A DNA stretch of 44,299 nt from an uncultured Ruminococcus sp. (GTDB lineage Bacteria > Bacillota > Clostridia > Oscillospirales > Acutalibacteraceae), in the NCBI GenBank assembly GCA_902764235.1, contig CACWVH010000019.1, positions 1 through 44,299 of the forward strand, written 5' to 3'. Shown in pieces: positions 34,249-41,551 of this stretch; the stretch's first letter is position 1; the number at the start of each line of letters is the position of its first letter. The position numbers were made by a program, and so were the translations under genes. The notes below the pieces were generated by a model. The model saw only the letters and a list, made by a program, of their open reading frames with translations. It made no database searches and had not been told where the DNA came from.

Positions 34249-34266
34249 TTTATTCAGTGCTTCCTT
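34249..34266. repeat. Solo end of the MITE-like repeat
   Basis: TTTATTCAGTGCTTCCTT is the inverse of the MITE-like left end (AGGGAAACACTGAATAAA) with one or two changes. It lies just after the stop codon of the gene at 34270, as the other copies and remnants lie just after gene ends. Confidence 0.5.
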
Positions 34267-34269
34267 TTT

Positions 34270-34803
34270 TCAGCCTTCAAAATAATTTATTATTGAAGCA
34301 AGCGGAAGTCCGGTCGCAAGAAGCACTCCCGTACAGGCAAGCACCTCATCGACTGAATATTTGCCGTTAATGATATTGACTCTGCTGAGTATACCGTTTC
34401 CGATGATATCGAATGCTGCGATACCGTTTTTCTCCGATTTATTCCTGCAGGCAACATCTGCGCCGTAGTTCTCTGACGAATAGGTAATGATATCCTCATT
34501 ATCCTCTCCGTAAAGCTGCATTGCATTTTCATAGGATGTCACCCTGCTGCGGAATTCCTCTGCCGGCTCCTTATAATCAGCACTGTCAAAGAGTATAGTA
34601 TCTGCAATGATATTTTCAGGACGTTCTCCCTTGAACCGGGGAGTTTCAATTATAAAATCCGTGTTGAGAGAGAAATCATCAATACAGGTATTATATGAAC
34701 AGAAGTTCAGTATTTCTGACACTATATCTGCAATCCTGTCACCATTCTTACAATCTATCATTATAAGTCTTGGGGTCTGTACAGTTTTTATTCGGTTAGT
34801 CAT
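34270..34803 (-). CDS. Degenerate Mur-ligase-like protein lacking the ATP-binding loop
   Basis: This 177-aa protein has no P-loop (GTxGK[ST]) and no signal peptide. Its second half looks like the middle-domain end of MurE/MurF ligases: IITYSSENYGADVACRNKSE, then GIAAFDIIGNG and GKYSVDEVLACTGVLLATGL, which parallels the substrate-binding G-x-(H/F)-N-V-x-N-A-L-A-A helix, but with the Asn residues lost. The first half (TPRLIMIDCKNGDRIADIV) is unrecognised. ATG 34803 has GGAAGG nine bases upstream; a GTG at 34812 does not. It sits exactly where murE-murF normally lie, between the transpeptidase and mraY genes. It is probably a relic or a repurposed non-catalytic paralogue. The true murE and murF must be elsewhere. 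Confidence in the family link is moderate. Confidence 0.6.
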   Translation of the reverse strand: MTNRIKTVQTPRLIMIDCKNGDRIADIVSEILNFCSYNTCIDDFSLNTDFIIETPRFKGERPENIIADTILFDSADYKEPAEEFRSRVTSYENAMQLYGEDNEDIITYSSENYGADVACRNKSEKNGIAAFDIIGNGILSRVNIINGKYSVDEVLACTGVLLATGLPLASIINYFEG

Positions 34804-34837
34804 TCCGGGCACCTTCCTTCGCTGCTTTTATTCATTA

Positions 34838-37102
34838 CTACATTATACTGTTGTCCTGATTGAATACAACCGTGACAACCGTATAGGGTTCTACCTCTTT
34901 TCCTGCCGGTATATCCTGTGATTTAGCATAGGATGCCGTATATTCGGACGAGGAACCCATTATAGTAAGATTAAGATTATGTGTTGACGCAAGATAATTC
35001 ACATCACTGATACTGCAGCCCGTGAAATCAGGCACTACTACCTTATTCTGGGATCTGCTTTCTTCATCAGTATACAAGACAACTGTTCCCTGACTCGGCA
35101 CATTTGAATATGCCTGGGGATTCTGAGCTACTACCTTATCTCCGCTTCCTGCGATCTGAACATTAAGATTCAGCTTTTCAAGCTCACTCTGAGCCTGTGC
35201 GACGGTCATTCCTGCATAATCCTTTATTGCAGTTTCGACCTGAGTCATTTCATCCTGTGCATAAACCTTTTCAACTCCGAGATAAGGAAGCACTTCACTC
35301 ATTATATTTCTGAAGCATGGTCCTGCAACTGCTGAACCATAGTAGTTTATTTCCGGATCAGGTGTATCAAAATAGCAGAGAAGTGCTATTTCCGGATCAT
35401 CACAGGGTGCGATACCGCAGAAGGAAGCGATATAGTCATTTGTCTGATTACCCTCCTCATCCACGATCTTCTGTGATGTACCTGTCTTTCCGCCGATGCG
35501 GTAGCCTGCAACATAACCGTTTGTAGCACCGCCGGAGCGCGCATTTTTCTCAAGAATAGAGCACATCTGCTTTGCAACGCTTTCGCTTATTACCTGACGC
35601 TTTACCTCAGGCTCTGTATTCTTGACTACATTTCCCTTTGAATCAACAACCTGCTGTACCACATAAGGCTGCATAAGCTTGCCCTTGTTTGCGATCGCAG
35701 CACAGGCTGTTACCATCTGTATAGGAGTGATCTTGAAGTTCTGACCGAAGGATGCAACCGCAAGGTCCATCAGATCCATTCCTGCCGTCTGATCCTTTTT
35801 ATTGAAGAATACATCCTCACTTTCACCGGGAAGATCAATTCCGGTTTTTTCGGAAAAGCCGAAGCCTACATAGTAATTGTAGAATTTTTCTCTGCCCAGA
35901 AGATCCATACCCATCTGCATGAAAGCAGGGTTACAGGAATTGCAGAGTGCCTGTTCAAGGCTCTGTATGCCATGTCCTGCGCTGTCCCAACAGGTAATAG
36001 GGTCAGCACCCTCATAGGGTGCGTATTTTCCTTCACAGTGGAAGGTGGTATTATCTGTAACAAGACCCTCGCTGAGTACCGCAGAGGCTGTTACCATTTT
36101 GAATACCGAACCCGGAACATATGTGTCACTTATACCCTTGTTTCTCCACTGCTTATTGAGCGCCTTTGATTCTGCCTCTCCTTTTTTATCCTCCGGCAAA
36201 GCTTCGATCTCCTTGCGTGTATTTTCATCCGATATCTCAAAGGGATCGTTCGGATTGAAGGAGCCTTCACAGGCAAATCCCAGTATTGCGCCTGTCTTGA
36301 CATTCATCATAATAGCACAGCCGCGATTTGATACATTGAATTCTTTTATTGTTTCCTTGACATATTTTTCCATTATGCCCTGGATATTTTCATCTATTGT
36401 AAGCACTACATCAGAACCGTCAGATGCCTCCACCTTCTGCTCATACTGATATGGCAGCGGCTGATTATGTGCATCCTGAGCGATGACAATACGTCCGGTA
36501 TTGCCGTTAAGCTCATCGTCATACTGATATTCTACTCCCTCAAGACCCTGTCCGTCAGAGCCGACAAAACCAAGGATCGAGCCTGCAAAGTCATCATGGG
36601 TATAATATCTTTTATAATCCTCAATGAGGTTTATGACGCCGCTGATCTTGTTTTCCTTGTATATTTTGCTCTCAAAGGCAAGTATCTTATTCTTTATCTT
36701 GGTTTCTACCTTATTTTTCAGGACAACATAGTATGAATTTTCATGTGTCTTTTTAAATATCTCATCCTCGTCCATTTCAAGAATGTTTGCAAGTCCCTTT
36801 GCAACGATCCTGCGGCTTGCATCATCATCCTTCTTGAAGTTAGCAGGTGCAAGGACAACATTCCATACAGTTATGCTCTGAGCAAGGATATTCCCGTTTT
36901 TATCATAGATACTTCCTCTTTTAGCTGATACAGTCGTATCGTGAAGCTGCTGTTCAACAGCTCTTTGCTGCAATTCCTCTGCCTGATACACCTGGAGATA
37001 AAAAAGTCTCGCAAAAACCGTGCCGAAGCCGAGTAATATTATTATCAGCATCAATATTGTAGATCTTTGCCACAGCTTTGCAGCAGCACCCTTTTTTGCC
37101 AT
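34838..37102 (-). CDS. ftsI: Class B penicillin-binding protein with PASTA domains (FtsI/SpoVD type)
   Basis: This 754-aa transpeptidase cross-links septal peptidoglycan. It has an N-terminal membrane helix (about 14-36), a dimerisation domain with SAKRGSIYDKNGNILAQS, and the catalytic motifs SVFK (Ser332, Lys335), SCN (389-391) and KTG (539-541). Two C-terminal PASTA domains follow at about 635-690 (AGMTVAQAQSELEKLNLNV) and 698-750 (VVPDFTGCSISDVNYLA). PASTA tails occur in SpoVD and PBP2B-like enzymes of Firmicutes; which one this is cannot be decided here. GGGAGG precedes ATG. The gene lies 253 bases after ftsL, with a possible promoter between them. Confidence 0.95.
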   Translation of the reverse strand: MAKKGAAAKLWQRSTILMLIIILLGFGTVFARLFYLQVYQAEELQQRAVEQQLHDTTVSAKRGSIYDKNGNILAQSITVWNVVLAPANFKKDDDASRRIVAKGLANILEMDEDEIFKKTHENSYYVVLKNKVETKIKNKILAFESKIYKENKISGVINLIEDYKRYYTHDDFAGSILGFVGSDGQGLEGVEYQYDDELNGNTGRIVIAQDAHNQPLPYQYEQKVEASDGSDVVLTIDENIQGIMEKYVKETIKEFNVSNRGCAIMMNVKTGAILGFACEGSFNPNDPFEISDENTRKEIEALPEDKKGEAESKALNKQWRNKGISDTYVPGSVFKMVTASAVLSEGLVTDNTTFHCEGKYAPYEGADPITCWDSAGHGIQSLEQALCNSCNPAFMQMGMDLLGREKFYNYYVGFGFSEKTGIDLPGESEDVFFNKKDQTAGMDLMDLAVASFGQNFKITPIQMVTACAAIANKGKLMQPYVVQQVVDSKGNVVKNTEPEVKRQVISESVAKQMCSILEKNARSGGATNGYVAGYRIGGKTGTSQKIVDEEGNQTNDYIASFCGIAPCDDPEIALLCYFDTPDPEINYYGSAVAGPCFRNIMSEVLPYLGVEKVYAQDEMTQVETAIKDYAGMTVAQAQSELEKLNLNVQIAGSGDKVVAQNPQAYSNVPSQGTVVLYTDEESRSQNKVVVPDFTGCSISDVNYLASTHNLNLTIMGSSSEYTASYAKSQDIPAGKEVEPYTVVTVVFNQDNSIM

Positions 37103-37290
37103 TCTCTCACCCTCCCCGAATCAGCACCATGAGCCGGAATTAATGTAAAAACTGCACCAAAAGAGCAGCATTACATCAGCCCCTTCGGTGCTATGCGGTC
37201 TGTCCGCATACTTTATTCCTGTCCGGAAAAAACTTTTCCGTCATTTGATCGTTTAAACAGCCCTGTAAATAATATGCTGACAACATATCC

Positions 37291-37318
37291 ATTATACTTA
37301 TAAAGCAAGAAGCTGTAA
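37291..37318 (-). promoter_or_regulatory. Candidate promoter before the penicillin-binding protein gene
   Basis: On the minus strand TTACAG (37313-37318) is separated by 16 bp from a perfect TATAAT (37291-37296), about 190 bases before the start codon. Confidence 0.45.
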
Positions 37319-37355
37319 GATCATTCCTGTAATTACAAAGCCGCAGTATCTGCTA

Positions 37356-37868
37356 TCACATTCCAAAGGCTTCAAATATAGATCTGAAGATATTATCCGA
37401 GCCTTTGTCGTCAACGACCTCTCCCTTGTCTCCGTCAGACAGTGAGATAAACCGTTTCTGCGCATTTTTCGCCGGAACCATATTGAGCTTTGTTTCTGCG
37501 TACTGCTTTACAAAATCGTCTGTAAGCTTGCTTTCTATTGTAAGCTTATACTGAGCCTCCTTATTCTGAAGCTCTGTAAGCACCTCTTCCTGGTTATTTA
37601 TCATTTCGTTTATCTCATTGAGCTGAGCGTTGAAATGAACAAGAAGAATCGCAACGGTCGCCACTATCAGTGTAAGAAAGCCGACTGTAATTATCATTAC
37701 AGGGTTGCGCTTTCTTCTCTGAGCCTTGGCTGATGAACCGTGGCTGATGCTGATGATCTGACCGCTTTTCTTTTTCTTTTTTGATTTTTTATCAGCACTT
37801 GACATTTCCATATCAACTGCCTCAAGCAGATTGAGATCATATGCCTCTGTTCTTCTTTCACCTGCCAT
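37356..37868 (-). CDS. ftsL: FtsL/DivIC-like cell division protein
   Basis: This 170-aa bitopic protein has a Lys-rich cytoplasmic N-terminus (KKSKKKKKSGQ, about residues 29-39), one membrane helix at about 58-80 (VMIITVGFLTLIVATVAILL) and then a coiled-coil stretch (LNEINEMINNQEEVLTELQN). This is the FtsL/septum formation initiator layout, which forms a complex with FtsQ and FtsW-PBP. Identity is by architecture and by position between rsmH and the transpeptidase gene, since FtsL sequences are poorly conserved. ATG 37868 has GGAAGGGG upstream; a TTG at 37871 is less likely. Confidence 0.88.
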   Translation of the reverse strand: MAGERRTEAYDLNLLEAVDMEMSSADKKSKKKKKSGQIISISHGSSAKAQRRKRNPVMIITVGFLTLIVATVAILLVHFNAQLNEINEMINNQEEVLTELQNKEAQYKLTIESKLTDDFVKQYAETKLNMVPAKNAQKRFISLSDGDKGEVVDDKGSDNIFRSIFEAFGM

Positions 37869-38004
37869 CAATAGTTTCCCCTTCCGCCGGCAAAGCCGGG
37901 TGCATAATTCTCATTATGCAAAAATTTCATTTATAACAACCATATATCCTTCACAGCATCAGCGCCTTTTTTCGCTGAGCCGCTGCAAAAAGCTATTTTA
38001 AAAT

Positions 38005-38952
38005 TCAATCATTATATATCATTTCTCCGATTCTTTCAATACATCTCAGCTTTGCGCTTCTGCTTCTCGGATTATCCTCAAGCTCCTGAGCATCTGCACC
38101 CACCGGCTTTTTTGTCACAAGCCTTCCTGCGGGCTTTCTGCCGCATACGCAGACCGGAAAATCCTTTGGACAGACACATCCGCTGCACCATTTATTCATT
38201 CTCTGCTTGACCATCCTGTCCTCAAGAGAATGGAAGGTTATTACAGCAAGCCGTCCGCCGGGCTTTAATGAAGAAAAAGCTCCGTCAAGTCCGCTGCTGA
38301 GTCTTGTAAGCTCACCGTTGACTGCTATGCGAAGCGCCTGAAAGGTCTTTCTTGCAGGATGCTTGTCATGTCTTTTCGAGGGAGGATATGCCGACTTTAC
38401 GATCTCAGCAAGCTGTACCGTAGTCTCTATCGGCGTCACCTGACGCTCACGCTCGATTGCTCTTGCGATGCTTTTGGCGAATTTTTCTTCGCCGTAAACC
38501 GTCAGTATCCTTGCAAGCTCTCCGAAGCTCAGCGTGTTGACAAGCTCTGCTGCGGTGGTACCGCTCTGGCTCATCCTCATGTCAAGCGGTGCGTCATTAT
38601 GATAGGAAAAGCCTCTTTCAGCACAGTCAAGCTGATGTGAGGAAACTCCGATATCCAGCAGAACACCGTCAAGAGATGCTATTCCAAGCTCCCTGATTAT
38701 CGAGGGTATTTCGGAAAAATTTGATTTTACAACAGTCACTCTGTCATCATCGCCGAAACGCTGTCCGAGAACGCTTATCGCATCAGGGTCCTGATCTACG
38801 CATATCAGGCGTCCGCTGCTGCCGAGATGTCCGAGTATACCCGATGAATGTCCGCCGCCGCCTGCCGTGCCGTCAAGATAGATACCATCCGGCTTTATAT
38901 CAAGCACTTCAATTGTCTGCCCGAATATGACAGGTTTATGGGAAAATTCCAT
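38005..38952 (-). CDS. rsmH: 16S rRNA (cytosine-1402-N4) methyltransferase RsmH
   Basis: This 315-aa SAM-dependent enzyme methylates N4 of C1402 in the ribosomal P site. It has HKPVIFGQTIEVLDIKPDGI, the SAM loop LDGTAGGGGHSSGIL, VLLDIGVSSHQLD and GGRLAVITFHSLEDRMVK; the Cys-rich CSGCVCPKDFPVCVCGRKP is also typical. The length is normal. GAGGTGA precedes ATG. It follows mraZ by 12 bases, as in nearly all dcw clusters. Confidence 0.97.
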   Translation of the reverse strand: MEFSHKPVIFGQTIEVLDIKPDGIYLDGTAGGGGHSSGILGHLGSSGRLICVDQDPDAISVLGQRFGDDDRVTVVKSNFSEIPSIIRELGIASLDGVLLDIGVSSHQLDCAERGFSYHNDAPLDMRMSQSGTTAAELVNTLSFGELARILTVYGEEKFAKSIARAIERERQVTPIETTVQLAEIVKSAYPPSKRHDKHPARKTFQALRIAVNGELTRLSSGLDGAFSSLKPGGRLAVITFHSLEDRMVKQRMNKWCSGCVCPKDFPVCVCGRKPAGRLVTKKPVGADAQELEDNPRSRSAKLRCIERIGEMIYND

Positions 38953-38964
38953 ATACTCACCTCA

Positions 38965-39384
38965 TCAAAGCTCCAGCTCGTCCATCATATCGTAAACATC
39001 GTCGCCTGAAAGACTGCTGTTATATTTATCCCATGCCGCTCCGTCCCAGATCTCAACCTTAGAGCCTGTTCCGTTTATCACAACGTCCTTATCAAGACCT
39101 GCATATTCTCTGAGTGCCTGCGGGATAAGAACTCTTCCCTGCTTGTCAGGTATCAGCTCGGCGGCGCTCGAAAAAAGAAAACGGGTGATCTGTACGGTTT
39201 TCGATGAAGGCATTGCGGCGATCTTTTTGCCAAGCTCGTCCCATGCCTGTTTTGATAAAACTGTGATGGTGTTATCCTTTCCCTTTGTTGCATAGAAGAT
39301 CTCGCCAAGCTCCTCACGGAACTTCGCCGGCATTATCACACGACCCTTTGGGTCAATATTATGTTGATAATTACCAATTAACAT
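38965..39384 (-). CDS. mraZ: Transcriptional regulator MraZ
   Basis: This 139-aa protein is the AbrB-fold regulator that heads dcw clusters and binds GTGG-type repeats in its own promoter region. It has two tandem halves: MLIGNYQHNIDPKGRVIMPA with KFREELG, and a second DKQGRVLIPQALREYAGL. The start at ATG 39384 fits the family N-terminus and has GAGGTGC upstream; the longer frame to 39438 is rejected. It is the first gene behind a strong promoter at 39469-39497. Confidence 0.96.
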   Translation of the reverse strand: MLIGNYQHNIDPKGRVIMPAKFREELGEIFYATKGKDNTITVLSKQAWDELGKKIAAMPSSKTVQITRFLFSSAAELIPDKQGRVLIPQALREYAGLDKDVVINGTGSKVEIWDGAAWDKYNSSLSGDDVYDMMDELEL

Positions 39385-39430
39385 GATCCTGCACCTCAGA
39401 TTTACAGATAACGGGAATGCGTACCATGCA

Positions 39431-39461
39431 TCCCCCACTTTGTTGCATCTTCCACCACTTT
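39431..39461 (-). promoter_or_regulatory. Candidate MraZ operator (two GTGG boxes)
   Basis: Minus-strand AAAGTGGTGGA (39451-39461) and AAAGTGGGGGA (39431-39441) are 20 bp apart, just downstream of the -10 box. The usual third box between them is missing. A second cluster, GTGGTGGTGAAAAGTGGGTGG, lies on the plus strand at 39658-39678. Confidence 0.55.
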
Positions 39462-39468
39462 CTTATTC

Positions 39469-39497
39469 ATTATAGCCCAACAGAGCAAAAAATGCAA
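39469..39497 (-). promoter_or_regulatory. dcw cluster promoter before mraZ
   Basis: On the minus strand TTGCAT (39492-39497) is separated by 17 bp from a perfect TATAAT (39469-39474), about 85 bases before the mraZ start. Confidence 0.85.
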
Positions 39498-39769
39498 GGC
39501 ATATGACACATTTTTTTATTATTCCGATTGTATATTTATATTACGGAAATATCTCTGTTTTTTAAAAAACATCCGAAACCCTGATTATTGCACAGTTTTC
39601 CCATTCCTGTGATATCAATGCCATGCAAGCTTCGATTATGACGGATTTTTTTCTGCCGTGGTGGTGAAAAGTGGGTGGAGCATTTTCAGCCGGTGGCATC
39701 ATGTGAGACCTGTTATTTTCTCTGAAAAATTTTATATTATACAAATTGTATAAAAAAATATAATACCTA

Positions 39770-39798
39770 TTGAAAAAAATAGAAATTTATAGTATAAT
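39770..39798 (+). promoter_or_regulatory. Promoter of the HD-GYP gene
   Basis: TTGAAA (39770-39775) is separated by 17 bp from a perfect TATAAT (39793-39798). A leader of about 170 bases follows, in which no riboswitch fold was recognised. Confidence 0.75.
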
Positions 39799-39975
39799 TA
39801 GTTAAATTATGCTGATACAGGAAAAAGCTTCAGCTTTCAAAAAAATACCGCCTTGCGTCATACGTTTTCCGGAATTCTGAAGGCATTTCCCCTGTAAGCG
39901 GCATTATATACGGCTGTTTCGTTACAGCCTGCTACATAGTTGCTGAAAATAAAATTCGGAAAGGCGGAAATCGCC

Positions 39976-41256
39976 ATGTCAAAAAATAATACCCAGAGCA
40001 AATTGCTTGACTTTTTCACTGGCACACCTACATATAATGATGACAAGGATGCTTCGGATTATGCATATTTCAGCGCACCTCTGAACATCTTTTTCCTATC
40101 CTGTCTGCTTCTTCACGGCGCATACATGGGTGTGTTCTCATATCTGAAAATACCGCTTATGGTCGCACTTGACGGTGTTTGTGTTGTGCTTTATACAGCC
40201 TTCGTCATAATCCTCAAGAGGGTCAAGGGTTCGTGGATATTCTGTGCTCTGCTGTCTGCGCTTGAGATCTATCTGCACCAGATATGCACGGTAAGATTTT
40301 TCGGACTTTCGCCCGGATTCCATTATCTGCTTATTCCGCTGATGTTCCTGTCAGTATTCATCAGAAAAAAGGGTAAGGTATATACTGTACTGAGAAACAT
40401 AATGATCGCTCTTGCATCGGTGACCTTTATATATCTTGTGGTATTCTTCATAGATTATCAGCCTATATATAATCTGCGCAGCTGGCTGAATACCGGTCTG
40501 ATTATCATAAACTGTATCATCAGTTTTCTTGTAACTGCCGTTTTCATCAGTCGTCTTGTTGTTTCACTTGACGAAAAGCGAAGCGAGCTTGACACAAGCG
40601 TGAATGAAAAGGTCAACGAGATCGAAAAAATGCAGAACCAGATCATTATCAGCTTTGCGAATATCATTGAAGCCCGTGACGGCAGCACCGGAAAGCACGT
40701 CAAGCGTACAAGTCTTTATGTTGAAGCTCTTGTAAAGGAGCTTAAAAACAACGGAGATTTTCCAGATATACTTGACGATGAATATATGCATGATACAATG
40801 CTTTCCGCGCCTTTGCATGATATCGGAAAGATCACGATCCCCGACGCTATCCTGACCAAGGCAGGCAGACTGACGCAGACAGAATTTCAGAAAATACAGA
40901 TGCATACCATCAACGGCAAGGAGATCATTGAGGAAGCTATGAGTGATATTGAAAACGAAGGATTCCTCAAGGTCGCAAAATCCGTAGCACTGTATCACCA
41001 TGAATGCTGGGACGGCTCCGGCTATCCTTATGGCATTGCAGGAGATGAGATACCGCTTTGTGCAAGGATAATGACGATTGCCGATTACTTTGACGCACTT
41101 GTTGCAAAGCGAAGCTACAAGGCAGCACTGCCGACATCAGTCGTTTTTGACAACATTGTGGAGCAGCGTGGCAAAAAATTCGATCCGGTGGTTACAGACG
41201 CATTCCTGCGCATCAGAGATCAGATAGACGAGATCGCAAAGGCTAACGCAGACTGA
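39976..41256 (+). CDS. Membrane-bound HD-GYP domain protein (probable c-di-GMP phosphodiesterase)
   Basis: This 426-aa protein has five or six membrane helices in residues about 40-195, a short coiled linker (about 205-225, VNEKVNEIEKMQNQI), and an HD-GYP domain from about 225. The hallmarks are GSTGKHVKRTSLYVEAL, LHDIGKITIPDAILTKAGRL, HHECWDGSGYPYGIAGDEIP and MTIADYFDALVAKRSYK. HD-GYP enzymes hydrolyse the second messenger c-di-GMP; the metal-binding His and Asp and the GYP motif are all intact. The N-terminal membrane region may sense a signal. ATG 39976 has GGAAAGGCGG upstream; a TTG at 39940 is less likely. The gene is monocistronic. Confidence 0.92.
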   Translation: MSKNNTQSKLLDFFTGTPTYNDDKDASDYAYFSAPLNIFFLSCLLLHGAYMGVFSYLKIPLMVALDGVCVVLYTAFVIILKRVKGSWIFCALLSALEIYLHQICTVRFFGLSPGFHYLLIPLMFLSVFIRKKGKVYTVLRNIMIALASVTFIYLVVFFIDYQPIYNLRSWLNTGLIIINCIISFLVTAVFISRLVVSLDEKRSELDTSVNEKVNEIEKMQNQIIISFANIIEARDGSTGKHVKRTSLYVEALVKELKNNGDFPDILDDEYMHDTMLSAPLHDIGKITIPDAILTKAGRLTQTEFQKIQMHTINGKEIIEEAMSDIENEGFLKVAKSVALYHHECWDGSGYPYGIAGDEIPLCARIMTIADYFDALVAKRSYKAALPTSVVFDNIVEQRGKKFDPVVTDAFLRIRDQIDEIAKANAD

Positions 41257-41274
41257 CAACATAACAAAACACAG

Positions 41275-41302
41275 GGAGTCCGCACAGACGGACTCCTTTT
41301 TT
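41275..41302 (+). terminator. Terminator of the HD-GYP gene
   Basis: A perfect 8-bp stem GGAGTCCG / CGGACTCC (41275-41282, 41289-41296) with a 6-base loop is followed by T6, 18 bases after the stop codon. Confidence 0.9.
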
Positions 41303-41350
41303 GCCCTCTGGCGATGAGAAATCGGTGGCTTTAAGCCCCCGAACCACTGA

Positions 41351-41395
41351 CCAAAGGCTCTGCCTTTGGAAACTGCAAGCCTTTGAAAAGGCTTG
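41351..41395. repeat. Twin hairpin intergenic repeat
   Basis: Two adjacent short hairpins, CCAAAGGC-TCT-GCCTTTGG (41351-41369) and CAAGCCTTT/AAAGGCTTG (41376-41395), share related stem sequence (AAGGC/GCCTT). They lie between two terminators in a 295-base gap with no gene. This is probably another dispersed palindromic repeat. Confidence 0.5.
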
Positions 41396-41497
41396 AGCGA
41401 AACTTTATTTCTTATAATTGAATATTAGTATGCTTTGAAATGGAAATCAGTTTTTTAATAAAAAGCAGTCTCCTTTCCATCAAAAAAATGTATAGGC

Positions 41498-41529
41498 AAA
41501 ACGGACACGAGTCAGATCGTGTCCGTTTT
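41498..41529. terminator. Terminator of the surface-protein gene
   Basis: A perfect 13-bp stem AAAACGGACACGA / TCGTGTCCGTTTT with a 6-base loop ends in short A/T runs. It lies 22 bases past the stop codon of the minus-strand gene at 41552 and could work in both directions. Confidence 0.85.
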
Positions 41530-41551
41530 GTTTATGCCGGTTTATTTACTT

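Noticed and set aside
39562..39744. 60-codon minus-strand frame upstream of mraZ
   Set aside because: No ribosome site, no recognisable protein features, and it overlaps the GTGG cluster and promoter region.
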